Source: Dysgonomonas sp. 521 (GTDB taxonomy: Bacteria > Bacteroidota > Bacteroidia > Bacteroidales > Dysgonomonadaceae). Taken from it: DNA of 64,000 bases. Below are positions 28,701-35,883 of the stretch, piece after piece. The stretch is from positions 123,760 to 187,759 of the forward strand of contig NZ_QVMO01000008.1 of NCBI RefSeq assembly GCF_010501055.1, read 5' to 3'. Numbering within the stretch: the first letter of the stretch is position 1; each line of letters opens with the position of its first letter. The position numbers were made by a program, and so were the translations under genes. Below the pieces are notes generated by a model. That model was given only the letters and a program-made list of their open reading frames with translations. It searched no databases and was not told where the DNA came from.

Positions 28701-30565
28701 ACAAAAAGCTGCTGAACGGGCTCATTGTTTCAGCAAATAATGTATTGAAAGCATTTCCGGCTTCTAAAAACTATCAGTATGTGCTCAAGCAGATACAGGA
28801 AATGTTTGAAAAATGGAATACCCGTTTCCACTTCTCAAGTATGCAGCCGGAACAAATTGCTATGTACCTGTTTTGTGAATTTGCCGAGAATCCGGAGTTT
28901 ACTATCAGTGAACAATCGGTAGAACTGGAAAAGGAGTTTAAAGCTTATCTGAAAAAACAGAAGTTAGCCGACAGCTTCAATACCGATTTGGCAGAGGAAT
29001 CGTTCAGCATGGTGGAACGTTTCTATCTGGTACGCAACTGGCTGGAATCGTTCATCGACTTATCCGATAAATATACTAAGTATAAAAAATATGTCGGCGA
29101 AACTTCGTGTATGTTACTGCTGCATGACCATAAATTTGAAATGAGGTCTAGCTCCGATATCATAGAGATTACCGACCTGAGGGGAAGTCATTCGGTTATT
29201 GTAAACAATGTGTATGAGATAGATTATCATGAATTTATTCAGAAACTGGCATGCTTTGCAAACGAAAGTGTTCCTACATTCAATGAATTTACAAAACTGA
29301 AAGAAGAACTGATACAATCATTCAAGAAATCATTGAAAATAAATGAACTGAAGCCTCGTGTGCTAACATCGTTTGTCCGCAATAAACTGATAAATGAGAC
29401 TTATCTGCCACTGATAGGAGCCAATCTGGCAAAACAACTTGGTGTTGCCGGAGATAACAAACGCACCGCGCGTATGGGTATGCTTTTGCTAATCTCGCCT
29501 CCGGGATATGGAAAGACTACATTGATGGAATATCTGGCAAATATTATGGGACTGAATTTTGTGAAGATAAACGGGCCTACCATTGGACATTCCATTACTT
29601 CTATCGACCCGGCAGAAGCCAAAACATCCGGTGCGCGGGAAGAATTGAAGAAGATAAACCTGTCTTTCGAAATGGCTGACAATGTAATGTTATATCTTGA
29701 CGATATTCAGCATTGTAGTTCAGAGTTCTTGCAGAAATTTATATCTCTGGCAGACGGACAGCGTAAGATGGATGGTATCTTCGAAGGTGAAAGTAAAACC
29801 TATGACCTGCGCGGAAAACGCTTCTGTGTAATAATGGCCGGAAATCCTTATACCGAGAGCGGAGAGAAATTCCAGATACCCGATATGTTGGCCAACCGTG
29901 CCGATGTATACAATCTGGGAGATGTGATTGGTGGTTCGGATACTTTGTTTAAACTGAGTTTGCTGGAAAATGCAATCGTAGAAAATCCTTATCTGCAAAA
30001 GGTAGCGAGTAAAAGCTTTACGGATTTTTACAATCTGGTAGATTATATAGAGTCGAAAAGTGAAATGATGCCCGACCTCGAAGGCAACCATACCCAGCAG
30101 GACGTGGACGATTTTATTGCAGTGGTTAAGAATAGCTTGTCGGTCAGGGACGTGGTACTCAAAGTCAATCAGAATTATATACTGAGTGCGGCTATGCAAG
30201 ACGCATACCGGGTAGAACCTCCATTCAAACTGCAAGGCTCTTACAGGGATATGAACAAGCTGGTGAGCCAGATAGTACCACTGATGAACAAACAGGAGAT
30301 TAGCGAACTGATTCTCACACATTACGAAAGCGAATCGCAGACCCTGACGTCTGATAGCGAGGCAAATATCCTGAAACTGAAAGAGATTGCCAATCTATTG
30401 ACGGCTGATGAGCATATCCGCTGGGAGCATATCAAGGATATCTTCAATAAGAACAATAAGTTTGCAGGTATCGACCAGAGCAACCAGACGGGACAGGTAC
30501 TAGCTCAACTGGCAGAATTCAACAATAATCTGGAAGGTATAAAGAAAGCGATAACGAAAAAATAG
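25718..30565 (+). CDS. Giant AAA+ ATPase ('DNA repair ATPase', DUF3686-like)
   Basis: 1,615 residues. The region about 1-430 is beta-rich, e.g. GNLCIFGYNVHFGLRSDIQ, and resembles the DUF3686-type N-terminus of proteins annotated as DNA repair ATPases (recalled, not searched). A long coiled coil spans about 487-838, with a further helical region to about 1,230. A single AAA+ module follows: Walker A SPPGYGKTT at 1260-1268, Walker B MLYLDDIQ at 1324-1331, and sensor-1-like VIMAGNPYTESG. No nuclease or DNA-binding motif is evident and the repair annotation rests on name only. Pairing with a membrane flotillin favours an envelope-linked remodelling role (inference). A terminator follows at 30586. 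Confidence 0.85.
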   Translation: MQDLDKNKTVETLEAGTYEIIRKRLQTQKDVLTDRLNSLNGARKDVFTSTDFSLIANQRINTENNCVSRGILALGNLCIFGYNVHFGLRSDIQLSDVFSIYLFENNQFTPQTLELIEDPNFITDYKNLYKYYRDSIFSKFRRTENYLYMVFQTSKNIDDLKAFKWLIKGNKLIYQDDRSIHEVVKAPQHEFKWIKTTLEDRRLGVHPHVSILDKVFIEAIGGDITFKVEDNTDTGKGIYSEKVENKDQQLDDAEYYYADLGNLILVRIKPYQEDYRTFVFNTRTKEVHNIKMLNDAGILLPDNHGVIFPNGYYLQNGEYKIFDSELNNLEFFRKVISPNGEDFLYIFYQNERNTYVLMSYNIIRQQVETPIICNGHTLFHDGTLIFFRSELEATRHHQVQIWQTPYSHRLIENYEKRDNILYKIGNKDIVKAMAECQDVIYLINKEDTYEGLYEDILKKSNDIIDAYFWVSDQATYQLSEPLSQIKEIANTAIDEFEKVKAQKKHSAELLEEATNKVEALLFSIKNAKFDSLEKLVKLLADTRRMQGEVIELNNQKYIDAEQINELKETLIATGNKLSDKTVEFLLRDEALIPYENMVTEQKQEVEKVQKVIDANKIEDNCKLISSELELLIDILNSLKIDDTTQTTKIIEKISLIFASLNEVRALLKKKIDSLKSKEASAEFRAQLTLLEQSIVNYLELATSPEKSDEYFTKVSVQIEELESKFADFDDFILVISDKRNEVVKVFDSRKAQLIEQINRRTSSLEQIGLRVLKNVENKAQSFKSKEEIQAFYSADLMVDKVRKLADDLRELGDVSKAENLENSLKTSLEDALRILKDKTELFVDGENIIALGNHKFAVNKQSMDLTVVRREDKLLYHLTGTNFYHELRDGDIIRYRDIWEQEVVSENRNVYRAEYLAYQAFEESLKNKNFNIQEFISRKVDQSYSESYLKGVHDFDAIKIYESLVAIHTQLGLLSFRPQERVAAQLFWHSVDKEDKKLLNGLIVSANNVLKAFPASKNYQYVLKQIQEMFEKWNTRFHFSSMQPEQIAMYLFCEFAENPEFTISEQSVELEKEFKAYLKKQKLADSFNTDLAEESFSMVERFYLVRNWLESFIDLSDKYTKYKKYVGETSCMLLLHDHKFEMRSSSDIIEITDLRGSHSVIVNNVYEIDYHEFIQKLACFANESVPTFNEFTKLKEELIQSFKKSLKINELKPRVLTSFVRNKLINETYLPLIGANLAKQLGVAGDNKRTARMGMLLLISPPGYGKTTLMEYLANIMGLNFVKINGPTIGHSITSIDPAEAKTSGAREELKKINLSFEMADNVMLYLDDIQHCSSEFLQKFISLADGQRKMDGIFEGESKTYDLRGKRFCVIMAGNPYTESGEKFQIPDMLANRADVYNLGDVIGGSDTLFKLSLLENAIVENPYLQKVASKSFTDFYNLVDYIESKSEMMPDLEGNHTQQDVDDFIAVVKNSLSVRDVVLKVNQNYILSAAMQDAYRVEPPFKLQGSYRDMNKLVSQIVPLMNKQEISELILTHYESESQTLTSDSEANILKLKEIANLLTADEHIRWEHIKDIFNKNNKFAGIDQSNQTGQVLAQLAEFNNNLEGIKKAITKK

Positions 30566-30585
30566 TTTAGGGAGTGAATCAGGTG

Positions 30586-30619
30586 AAGAGTGTAGTTTTT
30601 TTAATCTACACTCTTTTGT
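30586..30619 (+). terminator. Terminator of the flotillin-AAA operon
   Basis: A perfect 10-bp stem (AAGAGTGTAG / CTACACTCTT) with a 10-nt loop and trailing T's begins 21 bp after the AAA stop codon. Confidence 0.85.
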
Positions 30620-30651
30620 TTGATGTATGTATCTCAAATAAATTATCTTTA
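30619..30651 (+). promoter_or_regulatory. Candidate promoter of the downstream lipoprotein gene
   Basis: TTTG at 30619-30622, a 21-bp spacer and TATCTTTA at 30644-30651, one base off TAnnTTTG. It lies right after the terminator and 17 bp before the start codon. Confidence 0.45.
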
Positions 30652-30668
30652 CATGCTAATAACATAAT

Positions 30669-31286
30669 ATGATGAAGCATCTATTGTTGTTTGTATGTGT
30701 CCTGTTTTTCTTTTCATGCAGTTCGGATGATGCCGAGTTTGTGAATGTAAGTTCCACAGCAGAAAAGTGGGTGCAGGATAATATTCTGCCTTGTTATAAG
30801 AAAGCCGCGATCAAGTATGATGTCCCCACCAATCAGTCACTAAGGCTGGCACTGAAAAATGACTGTTATGTCAAACAAAAATTTGAAGGGAATTTAGCTT
30901 TGGAGTATAAAGCTCGTTATAATCAGAGGACACTGGATTTATGGCAAAACTATTATATTATAGGAAGCGAAATAAAGAATTTAACGTCAACCAACGATGC
31001 TATGGTGACCAATTTGTCTCGTCTAGCTTATATCAGGAACCAGAATATTGCTTTATCTATATGTTCTGATAAAGCCCTCAAAAGAGTTCAGGAAATAAGA
31101 CCTTCTTTATTTTATATCTATCGTGTATATATCAGTCTGGATAAGAATGATTATAATAGTATAGAATATAGTGAGATAGCCATTGATATTATACTGGATA
31201 ATGAGATGAATATTCTGAATTCTGAGGCGGATTTGCCCCGTTCAACTGAAAATGTACCTGTAGACCTCCCTGAAAAAGAAGAATGA
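30669..31286 (+). CDS. Hypothetical lipoprotein
   Basis: 205 residues, not recognised. The N-terminus MMKHLLLFVCVLFFFSCSSDD is a clear lipoprotein signal with the lipid Cys at position 17, so it is an envelope protein. The mature part is mixed helix and strand with no motif I know (YNQRTLDLWQNYYIIGSEIKNL; FYIYRVYISLDKNDYN). Its own promoter and the terminator upstream suggest it is not part of the flotillin-AAA operon. Its 3' end overlaps the convergent DUF456 gene by 45 bp. Confidence 0.7.
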   Translation: MMKHLLLFVCVLFFFSCSSDDAEFVNVSSTAEKWVQDNILPCYKKAAIKYDVPTNQSLRLALKNDCYVKQKFEGNLALEYKARYNQRTLDLWQNYYIIGSEIKNLTSTNDAMVTNLSRLAYIRNQNIALSICSDKALKRVQEIRPSLFYIYRVYISLDKNDYNSIEYSEIAIDIILDNEMNILNSEADLPRSTENVPVDLPEKEE

Positions 31287-31739
31287 TAAAGTTATTGATA
31301 CTACCAGTTTCATAACAATCCCCGTAAGGAAACCGACAAATGCCCCGAATCCGGCCTTTAATGCTACATTGAACTCTTTATTGTCGAGTAATTCTCCTAA
31401 TATGGCACACACCAGCGGCATAAATATAATACCCCAAGGAGGAAAAACGAACATTCCGGCGATAACGCCTATGCCTGCGCCCCATGCGCCGTAAGAACCT
31501 CCTCCCAGCTTTTTTGTACCCCAGACCGGGATATAGTAATCCAGTATCTGAACCACAATGACCACAATACCCCATACTACCAGAAACTGTGTGGAAAAGT
31601 CCGTTTTGGACGTAAACTGCAATAATACAATGGCCAGATAGTTAAGCGGAACCCCTGGTAATGCAGGGATTATACAACCTAAAATGCCGGCAATGATAAG
31701 AATAGTACCGATTACGATAAGGATTATGTCCAGAGTCAT
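31242..31739 (-). CDS. DUF456 membrane protein
   Basis: 165 residues, strongly hydrophobic, with about five transmembrane segments and the DUF456 Gly/Pro pattern: GILGCIIPALPGVPLNYLAI at the N-terminus, then GTKKLGGGSYGAWGAGIGVIAGMFVFPPWGI and FGAFVGFLTGIVMKL. Function unknown; this family is widespread in inner membranes. The last 45 bp overlap the 3' end of the lipoprotein gene on the other strand. Confidence 0.88.
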   Translation of the reverse strand: MTLDIILIVIGTILIIAGILGCIIPALPGVPLNYLAIVLLQFTSKTDFSTQFLVVWGIVVIVVQILDYYIPVWGTKKLGGGSYGAWGAGIGVIAGMFVFPPWGIIFMPLVCAILGELLDNKEFNVALKAGFGAFVGFLTGIVMKLVVSITLSFFFFREVYRYIFS

Positions 31740-31788
31740 TTGTTATTTTATATATGATCCAGTAACTTTTTTTAAGTTCATCTGAATA

Positions 31789-31796
31789 CAAATATA
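31789..31796 (-). promoter_or_regulatory. Candidate -7 box upstream of the DUF456 gene
   Basis: TATATTTG on the minus strand, 49 bp upstream of the start codon. No TTTG -33 partner is seen. Confidence 0.4.
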
Positions 31797-31950
31797 TATC
31801 ATTCAATGAAGTTATATCGAGTCTTATCACTTTTTTATTTTCATCAAAAGACAAAAACAATGTTTTCTGTAGAATTTATTTTTGATAAAGATTAGGGAAA
31901 TATCAGTTGTATTTTACAGAATAGTATTTAAGGTTAACATTGCAAGTTTA

Positions 31951-32174
31951 TAAATTATGCGAATCAAGGGTTAAATGTGCTATTTTTTGTCCCTTTAGGG
32001 ACTGAATGTTGGTAGAAAGAAGCTTTAACCGGTTAATTGCGTGCCGTCAGGTACGCAATATCTACAGAACAATTCACATTTTGTACCTGACGGCACAAAA
32101 AAAACGAATTTCATTCATGCTTCTACCAATATGATGTGCCTAACGGCACATTTAACCCTTGATTGGCATAAATT
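31951..32174. repeat. Foldback repeat with about 30-bp TIRs and nested inverted repeats
   Basis: About 224 bp. The left end (ATGCGAATCAAGGGTTAAAT at its core) and the right end are inverted copies matching at about 27 of 30 positions. Inside are GTCCCTTTAGGGAC (hairpin), a perfect 14-bp inverted pair GTGCCGTCAGGTAC / GTACCTGACGGCAC at about 32042 and 32081, and an inner pair TTGGTAGAAAGAAGC / GCTTCTACCAATA. No ORF is carried. The terminal motif ATGCCAATCAAGGGTT is shared with the GC-rich repeats at 61191 and 63891. It is probably a REP-like or MITE-like non-autonomous element. Confidence 0.75.
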
Positions 32175-32221
32175 ATACTGATAATAAATTTTATATGACT
32201 TTTTACTGAGATAGTTTCACT

Positions 32222-33469
32222 TTATTTGATCTCTAAACGCTCCCATTTATCTACCTGAGGCAATATTACGGATGACTCATCCAGTTTATTCTTGCTACAA
32301 TCCAGTTCTTTTAACTTCGTATTCTTACTCAGGTCTAAAGATATCAGTTTATTACTCCAGCAAATCAGCCTATCTAATTCTGTATTTTTTGATACATCCA
32401 GTACTTCAATATTATTAAGCCAGCATGATAAACTACTCAATGCTGTATTGTAAGATACATCCAAGGATGACAAATTACACTTGCTGCAATACAATGATTT
32501 CAGTTTCCTGTTGTTCGATACATTGATGCTGTCCAGTATACTCTCTGAACAGTCCAGTATTTTCAGTTCCGTAAATGCTGTGATGTCTAATGCTGTCAGT
32601 TGGTTTTTCTGACAATATACTGTTTCCAGCTTGGCACACTTGGATAATTTTATTACATTCAATTGGTTTTCACTGCAATTCAATTGTTTTATCTTGCGAT
32701 TACGAGTGAGATCCAATGTTGAAAGCCGATTCCTCTCACATTCTAGTTTTGTTAATTTTTCATTTTTTGATACATCCAGTACATAGAGTTGATTTTTTCC
32801 GCAACTGATTTGTTTTAGATTACGGTTTGAAGTGACATCCAGTGTTGATAGTATATTTCGGCTGCAACATAATGTTGTCAGTTTCTTATTCTCCGATACG
32901 TTTATATGTTTTAGCAGGTTACCATCACAATATAGTCCTCCCAGTTGCGACAGGTGATTGATATCCAGTTGTGTAAGTTTGTTCCATGAACAAAATAGAA
33001 TTTGTAGGCCGGTATTATGCAAAACATTTAGGGATGTAAGTCCATTTGCGAAACAGAGCAATGTTTTAAGTTTCTTATTTTGCGAAATATCGAGTTCTGT
33101 CAATTCATTTCTGGAACATTCCAATACTTCCAGATTCTGATTGGCTGATATATCAAGGCTTACTAATTTACTCTCATTGCAGATAAATTCTACTATATCT
33201 GTGGACGATGCATATATTTTTAAGGTATTGCCCCGTACGGTATCAGCTATTATCGTGGAATCATCCTTATCTTCTGCTACTTTTTCTATCAACTTACCAT
33301 CTCCGTAATCGATTGTTATTTTTGTATCTTTTTTTGCAGTGGCTACCTTCATATTAATGACTTCCCCCTGCTCCAGATTGGTAGATAAGGTTATCGCTAC
33401 AGGTTGTATCTGAGCCTGAACAACAGGGAGGAATAATAGTAAGAAACCGGACAGGATAATATTTCTCAT
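32222..33469 (-). CDS. Secreted leucine-rich repeat protein
   Basis: 415 residues from the ATG at 33469. This start is chosen because it opens a good signal peptide (MRNIILSGFLLLFLPVVQAQ); a longer frame to 33562 would add 31 residues, part of them encoded by a repeat element. After a beta domain of about 85 residues come 14 uninterrupted leucine-rich repeats of exactly 21 residues, consensus LxxLDISxNxxLxxLxCSxN, each with a Cys at position 17. The C-terminus is short (LPQVDKWERLEIK) with no evident type IX sorting domain. Such proteins usually bind proteins at the cell surface or periplasm. It is monocistronic. Confidence 0.85.
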   Translation of the reverse strand: MRNIILSGFLLLFLPVVQAQIQPVAITLSTNLEQGEVINMKVATAKKDTKITIDYGDGKLIEKVAEDKDDSTIIADTVRGNTLKIYASSTDIVEFICNESKLVSLDISANQNLEVLECSRNELTELDISQNKKLKTLLCFANGLTSLNVLHNTGLQILFCSWNKLTQLDINHLSQLGGLYCDGNLLKHINVSENKKLTTLCCSRNILSTLDVTSNRNLKQISCGKNQLYVLDVSKNEKLTKLECERNRLSTLDLTRNRKIKQLNCSENQLNVIKLSKCAKLETVYCQKNQLTALDITAFTELKILDCSESILDSINVSNNRKLKSLYCSKCNLSSLDVSYNTALSSLSCWLNNIEVLDVSKNTELDRLICWSNKLISLDLSKNTKLKELDCSKNKLDESSVILPQVDKWERLEIK

Positions 33470-33541
33470 CGTTTTTCTAAGCTTGTGAAGTAAATTGTGA
33501 TAAAGATAACAAAAAAGGATAATTTTTTTATTGCTATATAA

Positions 33542-33734
33542 GTAACTGTTAGGAAATTTCACGAATTCTTTTTCATAAGAGAAAGGTTAAGAGTTCTTCG
33601 TTCATTTTTAGCTTGTTTTCGGCTAATTTTCTCTTTCACTCAGCTCAAGTAGCCCGCTACTATCGCTTCGTGGAAATAAAAATTATCTCAAAAACAATTC
33701 TAAAAATCAGAACGAGAAATTTCCTAACAGTTAC
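33542..33734. repeat. Foldback repeat with perfect 19-bp TIRs
   Basis: GTAACTGTTAGGAAATTTC at 33542-33560 is exactly inverted at 33716-33734, giving a 193-bp element. The interior has TTCGTTCATTTTTAGCTTG and a TTTTCGGC motif, as in the copy at 9976, and a GC-richer CTCAAGTAGCCCGCTACT part. It overlaps the upstream extension of the leucine-rich repeat frame. Confidence 0.75.
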
Positions 33735-33736
33735 TA

Positions 33737-33972
33737 AGAGCCTGTTTAAATTTTAGCGAAAATTTTTATTACAGGTTCTGGTCAATAGTTCTTAGCAATT
33801 TTTTTAGGCTCTTTTTAGCGTATTTTTGGCTCCGCCGATTTTCAATTCCCTTTTTACTCTTGGTTTAGCCCGCTAATTAGCTCCGCTGACCGTTGGTTCG
33901 GCTAGCAAAAATGATAAAATACATCTAAAAATAGCTATAAAAAAGATTTGCTATAAAATTTAAACAGACTAT
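33737..33972. repeat. Foldback repeat, TGTTTAAATTTTA family, full copy
   Basis: About 236 bp, starting AGAGCCTGTTTAAATTTTAG and ending in the imperfect inverse AAAATTTAAACAGACT. It is about 97% identical by eye to the copy at 63481-63713, including the interior TTTGGCTCCGCCGATTTTC and CGCTGACCGTTGGTTCGGC. It starts 2 bp after a different foldback repeat. No ORF is carried. Confidence 0.8.
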
Positions 33973-34489
33973 AATAATTAGAGACTATAATTACTTATAG
34001 TCTCTAACTCCATCAATACTCTGCTTTTGACTCCTTATCTTATCGAAAAATTCAAATGATTTTTCTAAGTCTTGTCTTCAAATTACTTAAAAAAGGCTTG
34101 GTCTTTTAAGTATGTCTTCCTCTTCTATCTTTAAACTTGTTATTTGTATAGATAAACATCATAGAGACAAAAAAGTTTTTATAAAATCATTTTATTTCGG
34201 CGGATTTAATGTTTAGCATCCTGTAAACACATGCATTACAATCAATTAAATAGAAATACAGCATTATCAGATACCACTAGTCTTCGATATAGGCCTGGTA
34301 AAAAAAGGATTGTATAAGTGACTTTTACGTTCGTCATTTTTCAGTTAAAATAAAGAGTTAATATTTGTTTTTTTGTGTTGTGATTGATCCCTTATTCCTA
34401 ATACTATTGTAGTATATAAATCATCTTTTAACCAATCCTTTATGACAGCTTTTGTTCAACCAAAATATATAAAACCGGAAAGAATTAGC
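33973..34489. other. Non-coding spacer
   Basis: About 520 bp of A/T-rich sequence between the repeats and the sugar kinase promoter region. No convincing ORF, repeat or strong hairpin was seen. Confidence 0.5.
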
Positions 34490-34497
34490 TACTTTTG
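34490..34497 (+). promoter_or_regulatory. Candidate -7 box of the sugar kinase gene
   Basis: TACTTTTG matches TAnnTTTG, 69 bp upstream of the start codon. The -33 region is not a clear match. Confidence 0.45.
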
Positions 34498-34565
34498 TAT
34501 ACTTACAGATAACCCAACCATATCTTGCCTCTTACATAATCTTATAATTAACCATATAAAACAAC

Positions 34566-35654
34566 ATGAAAGAAACACTATCTAAAATCGGAAATGTATT
34601 CACTTTCGAAGGAACGATCAAAGAAATCCGCCCATTAGGAGAAGGGCTTATCAATGACACTTTCTTTGTAGAAACAGAAGGTAACAGCCCGAATTACATC
34701 CTGCAACGGAAGAACAAGAAAATCTTTCAGGACATACCCGCTATGATGGATAATATCTATAAGGTAACCACACATTTAAAGAAGAAAATTATAGAACAAG
34801 GTGGCGACCCGCTTCGTGAAGCGCTCACTGTTACGCTTACAGCCGACGGAAAGCCGTATTATAAAGATGCCGAAAACGAGTATTGGGCTGCTTGCCTGTT
34901 TATAGAAGATACAATCACATACCAGTATGCCGATTCTCCCCAACTGGCTGCACAGGGAGGCAAAGGTATCGGCAAATTTCAGGCTATGCTGGCTGATATG
35001 AAAAATCCGCTGGCCGATATACTACCCGGATTCCACAATATGCGTTTCCGCTTCCGTCAATGGGACGAAGTATTGGCAAAAGACCCGGTGGGCAGGAAGT
35101 CGCAGGTACAGGAAGAAATAAGCTGGATAGAGAGCCGCAGGAAAGAAATGCTGGACTTCTGGGCAAAAGCAGAAAATGGCGAAATACCTACGCGTGTAAC
35201 CCACAACGACACCAAGATAAGTAACATACTTTTCGACAAAACGGGAAATGTACTCTGTGTCATCGATTTAGACACAGTTCTCAGCAGTATTTGCCTCAAC
35301 GATTACGGCGATGCTATCCGCTCTTACGCCAATGCCGGCAAGGAGGACGATGAGAACCTTGACAAGGTGTATATTAAGATGGACATTTTTGAAGGATATA
35401 CAAAGGGATACCTGTCCGAAACCAAGGTATTCCTTACTCCGGCAGAGATAGAGAATCTGGCATTCTCCGCCAAATATATCACATTTGAGCAGGTACTCCG
35501 TTTCCTTATGGACTACATTGACGGGGATAATTACTATAAGGTAAAGGATGAGACACACAACCTCGTACGTACCCGTGCGCAGTACAAGCTACTGCGATCG
35601 ATGGAAGACAACTACGGGCAAATGTGCGCCATAGTGGAAAAACTGGCCAAATAA
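34566..35654 (+). CDS. N-acetylhexosamine 1-kinase-like (NahK/APH-fold) sugar kinase
   Basis: 362 residues of the aminoglycoside phosphotransferase/choline kinase fold. The overall pattern matches bifidobacterial NahK closely by memory: GEGLINDTFFV, NYILQRKNKKIF, the catalytic loop RVTHNDTKISNILFD (His213, Asn214, Asp215, Asn220), Mg-binding VIDLDT (Asp234, Asp236), DYGDAIRS, and the C-terminal DGDNYYKVK and HNLVRTRAQYKLL. NahK phosphorylates GlcNAc/GalNAc at C1, a step in salvage of host-glycan sugars. Substrate here is inferred; no lacto-N-biose phosphorylase or UDP-sugar gene is adjacent. The stop codon overlaps a fragment of a foldback repeat. Confidence 0.8.
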   Translation: MKETLSKIGNVFTFEGTIKEIRPLGEGLINDTFFVETEGNSPNYILQRKNKKIFQDIPAMMDNIYKVTTHLKKKIIEQGGDPLREALTVTLTADGKPYYKDAENEYWAACLFIEDTITYQYADSPQLAAQGGKGIGKFQAMLADMKNPLADILPGFHNMRFRFRQWDEVLAKDPVGRKSQVQEEISWIESRRKEMLDFWAKAENGEIPTRVTHNDTKISNILFDKTGNVLCVIDLDTVLSSICLNDYGDAIRSYANAGKEDDENLDKVYIKMDIFEGYTKGYLSETKVFLTPAEIENLAFSAKYITFEQVLRFLMDYIDGDNYYKVKDETHNLVRTRAQYKLLRSMEDNYGQMCAIVEKLAK

Positions 35655-35678
35655 GAGCCTGTTTAAATTTTAGCGAAA
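35654..35678. repeat. Solo left end of the TGTTTAAATTTTA repeat
   Basis: Begins AGAGCCTGTTTAAATTTTAG, identical to the left end of the full copies at 33737 and 63481, and breaks off after about 25 bp. It starts at the last base of the sugar kinase stop codon. Confidence 0.7.
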
Positions 35679-35680
35679 TG

Positions 35681-35805
35681 AGGGTATGCCAAAAGTCAAA
35701 AAAGTGTTTGTCGTTGCGGGCCTGACCTGCAATTCCCTCATATCCAAAGCTAGTTTTTGGGGGATTCCGAGTCAAGCACGGAATGACAGGCTTTTGATAT
35801 GCTCT
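35681..35805. repeat. Degenerate foldback repeat related to that at 10336
   Basis: AGGGTATGCCAAAAG at the left and CTTTTGATATGCTCT at the right pair at 11 of 15 positions. The interior has TTGCGGGCCTGACCTGCAAT and TTCCGAGTCAAGCACGGAAT, the kind of mirrored GC-rich words typical of intergenic repeats. It begins 3 bp after the preceding repeat fragment. Confidence 0.5.
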
Positions 35806-35847
35806 CTTTTTTCCGTGATATAGAGCACACATTTAATCTAATAATCC

Positions 35848-35855
35848 TATATTTG
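35848..35855 (+). promoter_or_regulatory. Candidate -7 box of the PDZ gene
   Basis: TATATTTG, 28 bp upstream of the start codon, implying a short leader. No clear -33 partner. Confidence 0.5.
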
Positions 35856-35883
35856 TGCTCTAATTTTCAATTGAGAACTCATA

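Noticed and set aside
33470..33562. Extended N-terminus of the leucine-rich repeat protein
   Set aside because: Part of the added segment is encoded by the end of a foldback repeat, and the internal ATG at 33469 gives a proper signal peptide.
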